DNA of 21,953 bases from Amphimedon queenslandica (GCF_000090795.2 NW_003547020.1:1-21953); one strand, 5' to 3'. Counted from the stretch's first letter, positions 9,296 to 18,889 are shown. Notes: generated by a model from the sequence alone, not told the origin. Translations and numbers: made by a program.

Positions 9296-9529
9296 TAGAG
9301 CTGTGCACCTGATGTTAGAATAAATACCGGTATATCTAAAGCCACTACAGCCCAATAACCTGAATACCTGACATTAATCATTTTATTCTAACCATTTTAA
9401 AGTTTAAATTTTTTAAAGAAAAAACACTAATTGTATGTACAAATTATGCTAATTTATTGTGTCCTTTCGTAACTTAATTCATGTTTGGGCAAATTATCAT
9501 GTAAAAAAAACAAGTTTGTTAACATTTTC

Positions 9530-11469
9530 AGGTAGTAGTGACGATCTCTTAGAAAAACATTTCCCGCAGTACTGAACACCAGTTCGGAATGAACAGATGT
9601 TGCAACGACACAATTACTTCTGTGCCAACTAAGAAAGGCTAGGAAAGAAGTAGGAATGCTAGGAAAGACGTAAAAATGCGTACCCCACCTGCTAAGGGAT
9701 CTCGATCCAGGGAAATGGTTGCTTCTGCTTTATAACGAAGGATTTCAGCATGAACAAAATCATCACGTGTCTCAATGGTAGAGGTGTTTTGCCAAGCCTG
9801 TTGAGTGAACGAATCTCACAATATATCAATAAGAGCATTTTTGGCTTTCTTGTTAGGGGGTTCAGGTGCACCAGCTTCATCATTAAAACAATCATCCACT
9901 AATCCTGACCGTTCATCACCTGGATCACTGCTGTCATTCACTGGCATGTGAAGCATTACGAAAAGCTCTTGTTTAACACTATCAATCACTTCTGATTGTT
10001 GTACACTAGGTAGGTGACTCAGTGATTTAAATCTAGGATCCAAGAATGATGCCTTGTCAAACAGTAACCTTACATCTGGATTTTGGTAGCAGCTTTTGAT
10101 ATCATCACGAAGAACCTTCTTCACTTCCTTTATAGCTACACTGTCACTCTCATCTACTACCCTCTTCTTGATTTCTTCTAGTAAAGGGCCTAACGCTGAA
10201 ACCGTTGGATATTTCTCACCAGAAAGATGGACTATTGCAACTTTAAATGGACAAAGCAGCTGAACAGGGTCCTCCAAAATCTCCAATCATTTGATGTTAT
10301 CTCTATATGCATCAAATCTCGTCTTTGTAGGAGTACTGCACTAATGGGAAGTTGTTGTTCACAAATGCGCTCAATCATATCAAATGTTGAGTTCCATCTA
10401 GTAGAGACATCCTGTATAAGATTAATAAATATAATATACATCATATAATACATGTACATATGCAACACTACATACACTTATATTATTATTAGCTAACCAT
10501 TATTACTTTATTCTTTTTTTACATCTTGATCTTTAAACATTTCTTGCTTTTTCTGTAGCTCTTCCCCATCAACTCGAGAATTATAGAGTGTGCTACTAGT
10601 TTCCGACATCGACCAATAGCTGAAGCTATTCGTTGTACACATATTCCTTTTTGAACCGCCAAATTTAGAGTGTGTCCTGCACGAGGCAAGCACACAAGAT
10701 CCATCTCTAACAGAGCTTTAACAATGTTGGAGCCACTGTCTGTGGTGAATGTTACCACTTGCTGGCTCATATTGATGCACCACTCAGAGGCTGCAGTGAA
10801 AAGAGCCTCGCTGATGTGGGTATGGTTGTGAGTCCCAGGAATGTGTTGGGTTTGTAGATTCTTATAGCACAAGTTGAACTCGTTATCTATGAAGTGGCAA
10901 GTTAATGATATGTACCCATCATTACTCCTTGATGTCCACATATCTGTGGTAAGGCAAAAGAAATTAACATTAGCCAACATGCCACGAACAATCCGTTTCT
11001 GTTCAATGTATAAATCATCCAAGTGACAAGAGATTGTGGATCAACATTAGACAACATAACGAGGCTCTGCCTCCTTCATTAAACTCAAAAACCAACATCA
11101 TCAGCAATACTCACGGGTCGAAGATCATGAGCAATCATTTCACAAATTTTTTTAGTTAACCTTTTAGCTTTCTCACAGTTTGGTGACAGTTTTTCCACAC
11201 AATCCATGAACGAGGTAATGGTTGGTTGCTTTGAAGAAGCCAGGGATGAGGAAGGAGAAGCGATTCAACTCATCGTAAACAGTTCGATGCCACGTGCGCA
11301 AATGAGCCTTTAAATTAGTTGTTCCTCCAGCTCTCTCCACCTGTGTCCTACATGTTTTACACATCGGCTTCATTGTCGCCTCCATCTTGCCCTTCAAATA
11401 ACCAAAATACTTCCAAACGACAGAGCTTTTTTCTTTAGCACTAACAGCTTCCACAAAAATGGCAGTCAC
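9530..11469 (-). pseudogene. BED-finger hAT transposase, disabled
   Basis: Parts in order on the minus strand: a BED zinc finger (about 11430-11280; CKTC, then HLRTWH, i.e. C-x2-C...H-x4-H); after a frameshift near 11265, a linker with QPTITSFM and then DLRP; the catalytic core (about 11022-10560) with TTDMWTS and TTDSGSN carrying two acidic residues; the hAT signature around CLPRAGHTLNLAVQ; a TRWNSTFDMI segment (about 10410) after a short intron; and a C-terminal hATC dimerisation region (about 9830-9540) with DPL and a SELVFSTAGN word. Lesions: TAA 11049-11047, TGA 11043-11041, TGA 9818-9816, and frame changes near 11265, 10600, 10280 and 9690. It would have cut and rejoined DNA in the nucleus. 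The family call (ZBED/hAT) is firm; the exact exon ends are not. Confidence 0.9.
11280..11430 (-). other. BED zinc finger of the hAT transposase
   Basis: SVVWKYFGYL, then CKTC, GGTTNLKAHL and RTWH give the aromatic start, Cys pair and His pair (H-x4-H) expected of a BED DNA-binding finger. The domain itself has no stop. Confidence 0.85.
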
Positions 11470-11623
11470 CTAAGTCACACGTGACGTTAACGTTTTGGGC
11501 GTGGCTAAATAGTCATCATTATTAATTAATAGATAAACCGGTTTTCATTCATTTTAACCTGTACCTAAAATAGGACAAAAACCGGTAGGTATTCCGATTT
11601 TTTAATATATATCCACAGCTCTA

Positions 11624-11631
11624 TTGATAAT
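11624..11631. repeat. 8-bp target-site duplication, right copy
   Basis: TTGATAAT, identical to 9288-9295. Its exact match suggests the insertion is not extremely old, in contrast to the decay of the transposase. Confidence 0.93.
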
Positions 11632-11833
11632 CATATGAATTTTGTTAATGTCAGGGTGTGTGTAATTGTTCAATAATCACGACTTTGTCCCGAACTCCTT
11701 CAACCTCTTCAACTTAATCTATAAGCAGCCAACTTGCCAAGTAGCTTTATGTGATTGAATGATAAAACCGCCAATTATTAATTTATTATTTTTCATTAAT
11801 ATATGACTGTTCTTACTATCAATAGAATTTCTA

Positions 11834-12421
11834 GAGGATGAACGACAGTTTATTAAAGATCTTGCTACTTTATATAAAAGTAGAAACTCAGCATAAGTAA
11901 AAGGAGGTCCAAAAAAGCGAAGCGATTCTCAGACAATAACAGTAAAAATATTGGCTCTGTTTCTATTCATTTTTAGATAACATTAAGTGGTATGCTGTAT
12001 AATTGTCTTTCTTGCAGAGGAATAATGACAGACTACAATCCAAATCCTAAACCTCAAAAGGTTGAAATGCCAAAGAATTGTACATTTATGGATATTGTTT
12101 GTAAAAAAGACACTATTTCGGAGAAGAAGCTGATAAATCTAAGATGAATTTGGCTGATTCTAGTGGTATACTAATTCAGGTTGACAAAGCAACCTGGAAA
12201 TTAGCTCAGTATGATAAAGATAATTATCAGCCAATTTGTCATAAAATGTATGTGCTCTATGGCTATGAACCAGTATGTTCTAGGTACTTGTATGTGAATT
12301 GTATTAAGTATATTGTTTTATAAAATATGTCTCAATATGAGTTTTTTGGCAGTGAGTGTTGATGATCAAGAGCCAAAGAGCAAGAAAAGTCATACTTTAA
12401 GTGACAGAGTTATTAAACATG
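11834..12421 (+). pseudogene. Eroded plus-strand gene of unknown identity
   Basis: Three exon-like pieces with good splice signals. (1) About 11834-11900, after TTTCTAG, begins EDERQFIKDLATLYKSRN and then stops; it loosely resembles the first helix of an ARID domain. (2) 12018-12283, after CTTTCTTGCAG, opens with MTDYNPNPKPQ, shifts frame near 12117, continues through SSGILIQVDKATWKLAQYD and ends at a GTACTT donor. (3) 12353-12421 lies between TTTTGGCAG and a GTATGC donor and is Lys/Ser-rich. The codon content is protein-like, but the frame between pieces is inconsistent, so the gene is probably broken. The ARID suggestion is weak. Confidence 0.4.
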
Positions 12422-12527
12422 GTATGCTAATTTTTGATGATTTATAGTTCTTTACCATTATGCTTAACATAGGATATACTCTCTCTATAATGAGTACATG
12501 TATTGACTGTGGTATCAATTGTTGCAC

Positions 12528-12745
12528 TTACAAACCTGGACCGGATTGTCTCCTTCCCAATGGAATCTTTTAATCATCCTCTAAAAGTTAAGTGATTTGA
12601 AAATGAGGTAGTAGACATAACTCACTAATAGCAAGATGAGGTTAAAGCTGCTGGAGGTGCAGAAAAACTCCCGGTTCATGTGGAGGCCATACCCACTATC
12701 ACAGTCAGGATACTTGAGTTGATGTTCCTAGTGGCATCACAATGA
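12528..12745 (+). pseudogene. Coding remnant with internal stops, unknown
   Basis: One frame reads protein-like text on both sides of stops TGA 12593-12595, TAA 12626-12628 and TAG 12629-12631 (for example NLDRIVSFPMESF before them and KLPVHVEAIPTITVRILE after) and ends at TGA 12743-12745. It may be part of the same eroded gene as 11834-12421. No family is recognised. Confidence 0.3.
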
Positions 12746-13049
12746 CTACTGGATCAATTTCTTGACTCAAGTTCTTTATTAAACCACATGCATTTATCCT
12801 CTGCTACTTCATTGAGTATTTAATGTTGTTGTGTATAACAAGTAACAATTCATTTGAATAATATTTATTCACTAAAAATTTTAAGTAATGGCCAAAACAA
12901 AGAAATGAAATTTTGTTTGAAGTGGCAGTTCATGTGAAACACAAATATTGACAGCAGCTAGTTTAAAAAACTTTCAGATACCAAACTTCCCTTAATGTGG
13001 TTTCTACCATATCAAGAGTGTTGTCATTCACTATTGTAGTGTAATCTAT
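12746..13049. other. Intergenic, nothing recognised
   Basis: AT-rich sequence without splice-supported frames or a bounded repeat. Confidence 0.5.
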
Positions 13050-13050
13050 T

Positions 13051-13178
13051 TTATTCTATAGAAGCCATACAGATCAAAGGTACCGCGCATGGTTTATAGT
13101 GGATATCCAATGATATTCATTGAATATCCACTATCAACCATGTTTGGTGCCATTGTTCTGCATGGCTTCTGAATAAAC
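13051..13178. mobile_element. Palindromic MITE 1
   Basis: The arms fold about a centre near 13115. GAAGCCATACAGATCAAAGG (13061 on) pairs with the complement of CCATTGTTCTGCATGGCTTC, and the core word ATAGTGGATATYCAATGA pairs with its mirror. Arms of about 55-60 bp with few mismatches make a near-perfect hairpin. No coding sequence. Confidence 0.8.
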
Positions 13179-13179
13179 C

Positions 13180-13334
13180 AGTTATGACACCCTGCTGTTG
13201 GCTTTATCTGAAGTATACACTCAAACTATATTTATAATTCCCTCGGGCTACTCCCTCGGGCTATGCCCTATGGAATTATGAATATAGCTTTCATGTATAT
13301 ATCAGATAAAGCCTCCAGTAGGTTAAATAACTAA
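13180..13334. mobile_element. Palindromic MITE 2 with CCCTCGGGC core
   Basis: The left arm (AGTTAT...GGCTTTATCTGA...TATACA...CTATATT...ATAATTCC) is the reverse complement of the right arm (GGAATTAT...AATATAG...TGTATA...TCAGATAAAGCC...ATAACT). Arms are about 65 bp. The loop carries two copies of CCCTCGGGCTA. It lies 1-2 bp from MITE 1, so one may have inserted beside the other. Palindromes with this core recur in some invertebrate genomes, from memory. Confidence 0.8.
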
Positions 13335-13384
13335 TACGCACCCATCAACTTATAATAATTGATTTATTAAGGATTTTTACTTAC

Positions 13385-13512
13385 CATTAAGTTATGGAAA
13401 ACAGTAGCGGACAACTGGTACACCTGCAGGAGCATCTGCCTTCTTGCAAGGCCTTATCCTGTAGCTATTCCATTCTTTAGTGAAGTGATTGAGTTCTCCT
13501 TAAATCAGCGTT
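13385..13512 (-). pseudogene. Integrase-like exon fragment
   Basis: A minus-strand exon between a TGTTTCAG acceptor and a GTAAGT donor. After an in-frame TAA it reads GELNHFTKEWNSYRIRP and then AGVPVVRYCFP followed by TAA. The WNSYRIRP and G-V-P-x-x-x-Y words resemble the C-terminal end of integrase-core proteins that occur in many copies in fish and invertebrates (WNxHxIRP...GxPxxxY, from memory). Two stops within 128 bp show that it is dead. The catalytic exons were not found upstream. Confidence 0.5.
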
Positions 13513-13664
13513 CTGAAACAGTACCTCACAATAACTCTATCATGATAACTATTGAATTTGCATTTATAGTGACAGATAACATGGTAAACGTAGATACAAG
13601 TATCTATTAACTACCTCAATCTTTTAATAAATTATCACTGTAATATATATAGATGAGAACAAAC

Positions 13665-13728
13665 CTTGAAAAAGGAAATCCACCAATCTGTGTTGTTTCC
13701 TCCTCTGGCACCAATGTGCCTGCATCCG
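13665..13728 (-). CDS. Candidate short internal exon
   Basis: A 64-bp open stretch on the minus strand between a TTTGCAG acceptor and an AAG|GTTTGT donor, encoding DAGTLVPEEETTQIGGFPF. It could belong to the same gene as 13385-13512, but nothing in the residues shows this. Confidence 0.2.
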
Positions 13729-13739
13729 CTGCAAAGCAA

Positions 13740-14245
13740 TAATTACCTGATATTTCACTAAGAATTATATATTTGTTTACTTGATTGTTTTTTGATTTGC
13801 CATGCATCAAACTTTTCCCTCCAGCAAGATAGAGTCAAATTGCCTCAGAATAGGCTGAATTATAGTCAGAGTTGAATTTTAATTTCCCATATCAACTCTT
13901 TTATATTCTTGGGCACCCAAGAATAACAAGCGTAACAGTATAAAAATATTCCTATAATTAATTTCATTACCATGCATGTACAGCAGGGTCATTATTAAGA
14001 CTTATAGAAGTTCTCTATACTTTCTAATGCTTCAAGAGAAGTTTTTAGACAGTATCTCTATGTTTTCTTGCTGTTAGAAAGGTCTTAATTTTGTTCCAAG
14101 TGTAAGCAGCCATTTTGTTTGTTGTGGCCACACATGCACACTTACGTTAGGGGAGAATGGGCAGGTGATTGCTAAGGCTTGTTATTTCTCCAGTACAACA
14201 TGTATAGAAGAAATGTAGTGTGAACATACAAATAAATAAATATAT
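13740..14245. other. Intergenic, nothing recognised
   Basis: No gene supported. A short AT dinucleotide run lies at 14240-14250. Confidence 0.5.
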
Positions 14246-14246
14246 A

Positions 14247-14312
14247 TATAGATAGCGCGATGGTCTATTCAATTGTAGGAATGACCTGGGGGCTTCATTC
14301 CCAGGTTGCTAA
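14247..14312 (+). repeat. tRNA-like sequence, possible SINE head
   Basis: TAGCGCGATGG (14253-14263) resembles a pol III A box. GGCTTCATTCC (14291-14301) resembles a B box and sits in a T-arm-like stem ACCTGGG/CCCAGGT. The spacing of about 38 bp suits a tRNA-derived promoter. The acceptor stem and anticodon arm do not close, so this is not a working tRNA gene. Confidence 0.35.
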
Positions 14313-14690
14313 AAGCTGTCTTTTATGTTGTTTTTACAATGCATAATAACCTTGAGAATGCACACAGTCAACATATTAACTCGTGTTATTCTAGGATCAT
14401 TATTGGATGATGCTACTTTAAGCCAAATTATTTTACTAGAATATTTAAATTAATATGACAGACTATAATGCTTAAAAATTAAAATTTACCTTTCATTACC
14501 CCCATGAATGCTTATTTCATAAGGCGTGAGTTTTTTCATATTCATCTGCATGCCACATATAGTTAGGTCCTTTGTTAAGGTAGATTCTGAGCTTTAGCCT
14601 TCGTGACTTTCTTATCTTTGTCCCTTCATGATCCATTGTTGCCTATAACGTCATTACAGTGTCCCTGTATTAACCCTTTCACAGTCAATA

Positions 14691-14747
14691 ACGCATTAAT
14701 GCATCTTGGGGTGGGTCCTAAAAATGGTCAGAAATGCATTAATGCGT
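14691..14747. repeat. Perfect 14-bp inverted repeat, 29-bp spacer
   Basis: ACGCATTAATGCAT at 14691-14704 and its exact reverse complement at 14734-14747; each arm is itself partly palindromic. It might be a small MITE core or a protein-binding site. Confidence 0.8.
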
Positions 14748-14942
14748 CGAGATGCATACTGCTGCTAAAAACTATTTATATAATACCATGCTGCACAAAG
14801 AAAAGGTATTGTAGGCTATGTCAAACCTTCTCTTTCTGTGACTTCCAAGTTAAAAGCTGGTAGCTAGTTGTTTTGCTTTGTTACAGACGAAGAAACAATT
14901 GTTGTCATTTATGACTGCAAAAAGGCATGCTATCTAACTCAC

Positions 14943-15040
14943 CACTTGATGGGCTCAAAAAATAGCCAGCATATCTTTGCTCCATGATATCTGAAAAGTC
15001 CAAAGAGCTATTACAAGTAGCTGTAAGGTTGATGAAGCGC
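14943..15040 (-). CDS. Candidate internal exon, unknown
   Basis: A minus-strand open stretch of 98 bp between TTTATTTTCTAG and a GTGAGT donor, encoding RFINLTATCNSSLDFSDIM and then EQRYAGYFLSPSSG. The splice signals are good. No family is recognised and neighbouring exons were not found. Confidence 0.25.
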
Positions 15041-15113
15041 CTAGAAAATAAAGAAACTGTTCTACCTTTCTTCTGCTGTACAAACCAATAGAGAAATGAA
15101 GTGGGTGTGGTCA

Positions 15114-15236
15114 TGAAGCAACCTAAGGAAAGGGATTGTTTTCTGCAATTTCTTCTTTACCTTTTGGAGAACAAGCTTGAAACTTATAGGATAACTGAAG
15201 TAGAACCTATAGAAGATATTTATGAAGTAAAAATGG
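15114..15236 (+). CDS. Candidate first exon, unknown
   Basis: A plus-strand ATG opens a mixed-charge, helical-looking peptide (MKQPKERDCFLQFLLYLLEN, later ITEVEPIEDIYEVK) that ends at a GTATGT donor at 15237. The next exon was not found. It could be chance. Confidence 0.2.
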
Positions 15237-15239
15237 TAT

Positions 15240-16660
15240 GTTTCTGTGTTTTCAAGCTTTCCTTTGGCACTTTGGCAGGTGGGCGTGGTCTCAAGGCTTT
15301 TCTTGTAGGCTGTTTCAAGCCTTGTTTCTTGACAAAATGGAAAGCAACAACTACTTGTCAGACATTGTGTACAGACATGCTCTACTATGTATTACCACAA
15401 TTAGAAATTATTTTTCTTTGTTTCTTACAAGAGTTATAAAATACTTTTCCGTATTTTGACTCAAAAGTATGATGTACAAAAAAGTTTAGCATTAGATCAG
15501 ATACTTTAAGTGTCCCTTTTTTCCATGTAAAATAAACTTAACACATATATTTCTGCTGTTTTTATAATAGGAATTACATTTACAGCTATCTCATTGTATG
15601 AAACTTCTGCCCACAGGATGATTTCACTATTTCGAACCCCAACCATGAAAGGCTTAAATTGTATGTAAAGCAGGGTTCTACATATGACAATACCTTGTAA
15701 CTGAAGAATTATGTTTTGCTTTTAATCAGTGCCATAGGTTTTGATATCCTAACAAGGTACCAGGTCCTTTGAACTCCTACGAAATGAGAACAAATGATGA
15801 CAATGACAATAATAATAGTCATTATGCTCCAATATTGATTATAATGGGGATAACACATCTATATAACCTCAATGGCAGCCTTAATATAATCTAAAAAGTC
15901 TCTTGTACTCGCAGAACCATGGCCTCTTTGTATAATTCTTTGAACTTGTGGCAGGTCAAAATTATGATTCATGAGTAAAAATTGTGTATTATAATTGTAA
16001 AGGAATTATGAAATAAACTTTACCTGATTTCTTAAATGGGGGAAAAAGGGTCCATATTTCACGAGTAATACGGTGAAGTCTTTTCTATTCCAAAATGACA
16101 TCACAAAAATCTGCCATTATAATTTATGACACAATCTTAATTGCACACACTAGCCACACCTATTAACAAGATACATAAATGGGAATGAACATGAACACGA
16201 ATACTAACAGGAACGGAAATGTCACTGTCAGCTTCCATATGCTGGGGCTTGGAACATCAACAGTTGCATCTGGTGCCTCATTACTTGACAATAAAAAATA
16301 CAAAATATTAACACTAACAAGTAATGAATCAGTTATTCAAACTTACTGTAACACTTGTATTCAATGGTAAAACTTATAAATACCCCTGCCCAGCTAGAGT
16401 AGAAACAGCCTCTCCTGTCCATATAGTATAGCCCAAATCTTGAGGCATGCAAATGTCCTTGGCTTTGCAGACAGCGTATTGAACTGAGCCTGAGGTGCTT
16501 CCACCTTTGAAAATATGGATGGAAATGCATTTTGCAACTTTTTAGGAACAGAAGGCTCTAAATCACACTTTTCAATACTTTTCATCTTAATCAATCCATT
16601 TGTGTGAAGTAAATGCCTATTATTGCCTAGTGGAAATAACTACTGGCTTATGATGGCCTC
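15240..16660. other. Mostly unannotated; weak minus-strand coding-like patches
   Basis: Minus-strand open patches at about 15980-15857 (NHNFDLPQVQRIIQRGHGSA) and about 16590-16400 (CDLEPSVPKKLQNAFPSIFS) have protein-like composition but no confirmed splice partners. The rest shows nothing that I can name. Confidence 0.25.
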
Positions 16661-16663
16661 TTA

Positions 16664-16864
16664 CCGATACTTGTCGTTTACTTGGTTTAGCAAGAGACAA
16701 ACACTTTGTAGGTTTCTTTAAAAGTTTTGCTATTGTCTTAGACATTCCTTTGTTGCTGTGGATAGGCTTTTAGCAAAAGCCAGCACTTACTGCAAGGGAT
16801 TGCTCTGGTAAAGCCATTTTGAAATCTATGTCTAGATTTTCCTTCTTTCTCTTATAACCTTGTT
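16664..16864 (-). CDS. Two candidate exons, Lys-rich, unknown gene
   Basis: Exon a (16864-16801) follows TTATACAG and ends at a GTAAGT donor (EQGYKRKKENLDIDFKMAL...). Exon b (16755-16664) follows ATCCACAG and ends at GTAAGA, with the Lys-rich frame MSKTIAKLLKKPTKCLSLAK. The phase across the intron leads to a stop unless one base is lost. It is therefore either broken or misassigned. No family is recognised. Confidence 0.25.
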
Positions 16865-16869
16865 CTGTA

Positions 16870-17382
16870 TAATCACCAATATTTGTCATAATAAAACACC
16901 AATTAAGACATCATTCATTCCTCTTCTAAAATCTAATTTTAATGCAAAGTCTTTTCTATTGTACCCTTTCTCAGTAAACTTAAATGTAAAAGGTAGTTAC
17001 AGCCTGCCTATTGGCACCATTTTTAGTATCATTTTATTATTTATTATTATGAAATTAGGCGCATACCATTTTTATATTCTCCACTTATTTCAATTCTTTT
17101 TCCACATTTTCCATCATACTGAGACGGAGAACTTGAAAACTTCAACTTGTTGCACCACCTCATCTCGCAGCCTCGCACTTCACTCAGTTCAATGTTTCCT
17201 TTCATTAATTAACTACGCCTTATGCCCCACCCATAATATTGACCACTCTCACAATAAACTACAAAGATAATTTTGGTACAAATAGCACGCCATATAATTG
17301 TTCATTGTATGAGGCTGTTGTGCAGTTGGACATCACAAGGTAGATTCAACCCTTGAGGCCGATGGATGAAACTTTTTCCACC
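16870..17382. other. Intergenic, nothing recognised
   Basis: A 136-codon plus-strand frame (16860-17270) is Phe/Ile/His-rich without family resemblance and starts inside the candidate minus-strand exon. It is treated as chance. Confidence 0.4.
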
Positions 17383-17549
17383 TTAGATAACTCTATTTCT
17401 CCATTTGATACTTTGGTAACAAGGTGACAATGTTGATTTGAGTGCCTGACCCCATATATCATTTATTTTAAAGTTGCAACCGTACTTATGTAAGTCCATA
17501 TTTCCTTTCATTAATGATTGTATAGCATCACTCTCTTCGAATAAGGAGA

Positions 17550-17557
17550 CAGTCAAG
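17550..17557. repeat. 8-bp target-site duplication, left copy
   Basis: CAGTCAAG directly before the MITE; identical to 17827-17834. Confidence 0.92.
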
Positions 17558-17826
17558 CAGTGGCAGATCAAGGATTGAATTTTTGGGTGGGCACTGATGA
17601 TGTAGGTGGGCTAATTAGTGGATGTGGCCAACAAATCCTGCATTGAAAGTCAAAATTTTGAAGATTTAGCCAGTTAAAATGAGCTCCTTTGTGGTTTACA
17701 AATTGTTTTTATAGTCATGCTTCACAGTTTACATAGTAGTTTACATTAAAAAGTTAATTTTAAATTATTGCACAAAATTTTTCGGTGGGCCTGGCCCAGC
17801 CAGGCCAACCATTAGATCTGCCACTG
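17558..17826. mobile_element. hAT-type MITE, 269 bp
   Basis: CAGTGGCAGATC at the left end and GATCTGCCACTG at the right end form a perfect 12-bp terminal inverted repeat, flanked by exact 8-bp duplications CAGTCAAG. The terminal sequence and 8-bp duplication both point to mobilisation by an hAT transposase. It has no coding capacity. Its ends differ from those of the hAT at 9296-11623, so that element is not its source. Confidence 0.93.
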
Positions 17827-17834
17827 CAGTCAAG
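17827..17834. repeat. 8-bp target-site duplication, right copy
   Basis: CAGTCAAG, identical to 17550-17557. Confidence 0.92.
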
Positions 17835-18889
17835 AGAATTGGTCCTTGTGTACATTCTGATGTGAACATGGATCTGGTCTGTAAATGATAGGTAACCCAC
17901 TTCTGATGTCTCTTGGCAAGGGTACATCTTATAGTTTTGAAGTTACCAGATCCCTTAAAGTACTTCAGTTTTCCTTCATACCTCATTGTTTATGCTTCAA
18001 CCATAGGCCCTTGTTCCTCAATCTGTTTACAATAGTGTATTGAGTAGTGCAGCTTAAGAATCAAGCTCTTATTTGGATATAGCTCAACAAAGAAAGGGTT
18101 GTGTTCACTTAAAAAGTAGGAACTTCGTTGATAATATAAGGTGACATTACGATATTGAGTATTTTTAAGAGCATTTAAAAGCGTTTGTAATGCATGTAAT
18201 CTTCAGGAACTTTATTGCCTATTATCAATGTAAAAATATGCATAATTAACGTATGTCTGACGAAGAGTATCGAAGCTTTGACTTATCCTGACTGTAGTAT
18301 ATAGGTATTTTATTGGTTTTGATTTTTTTCAGTGTAGCCATAATCAAACACTTTTACATGATTGGTATATTCTTGTCATTTTATGTGGCCAGCATTAAAC
18401 AAATTGCTGAAGTAAAAGCTGTAACTTATCAGGTAGAGCATCTTCAAGCAAATACTGCATTATATCATGGCAGAGTTTTTCTATGACAGATTAGCCTAAA
18501 ACATCATTTAGAACACTCCTTTCATCAATTCCGAATTGTTCAGTTTTTCTTCAGTTGTGTCACTAATAATTTTAGTGCACATAAATTCATGCCCTTCTAA
18601 TGTTCTACATTTCAGCTCCTCTGAAGTAAAGTGTTTTCTTGACTCATCTTTTTTGGCCATACGGCAGCGACAAAACTCTGGGAAATGACATGTTTTACTG
18701 AAAACAACCAAACATATGACTGGCTAAACTATTTGCTAAAAATGCAACTAATGCTCCTATATACAATGGTTCTAATGGTGTTGCACAATGGACATTAAGC
18801 AAAGTCACTAACGCGCACCTTTCAAGTGGATAAAATAGCAAATTTTCTGCAGTACAATACGGCTGAGAATTCAAGCTCGTCATCAATGG

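Larger units (their letters stand above)
9296..11623 (-). mobile_element. Complete hAT transposon, 2328 bp, decayed transposase
   Basis: The left end TAGAGCTGTG (9296-9305) and right end CACAGCTCTA (11614-11623) form a perfect 10-bp terminal inverted repeat, and both sides carry the 8-bp duplication TTGATAAT. The palindrome ACCGGT recurs near the ends at 9326, 11537 and 11581 and may be a subterminal transposase site. The element carries a BED-finger hAT transposase on the minus strand with several stops and frameshifts. This copy is therefore non-autonomous, although its ends look intact. Confidence 0.95.
17383..18886 (-). pseudogene. Decayed gene of an unnamed metazoan family (MHDxLEG-like), split by a MITE
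   Basis: Minus-strand segments in family order: about 18886-18700 (ends NSLASHMFGCF); 18711-18508 with a Cys pair (CRCRMAKKDESRK); about 18500-18415 (CHDIMQYLLEDALPDKL, corresponding to the family's MHDxLEG word); about 18260-18160 (IGNKVPEDYMHY); about 18113-17993 (NPFFVELYPNKSLILKLHYS); and 17986-17835 (MRYEGKLKYFK, then NFKTIRCTLAKRHQ). The final part, 17549-17383, ends in TAA. From memory, this order of words occurs in a multicopy uncharacterised family of fish, cnidarian and sponge genomes; its role is unknown to me. Lesions include TAA 17992-17990, several frame changes and the 17558-17826 insertion. No clear introns are seen in this stretch. Confidence 0.6.

Noticed and set aside
14247..14312. 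Functional tRNA gene
   Set aside because: Only the T-arm and box words fit; the acceptor stem and anticodon arm do not form.
16860..17270. 136-codon plus-strand ORF
   Set aside because: Phe/Ile/His-rich, overlaps a candidate minus-strand exon at its start and shows no domain.
17765..17826. Extension of the minus-strand frame through the right end of the MITE (Gly/Pro-rich tail)
   Set aside because: That tail is translated MITE terminus, not gene; the exact TSD at 17827-17834 marks the true break.
9296..17826. The hAT at 9296-11623 as source of the MITE at 17558-17826
   Set aside because: The terminal repeats differ (TAGAGCTGTG against CAGTGGCAGATC), so a different hAT family must have moved the MITE.
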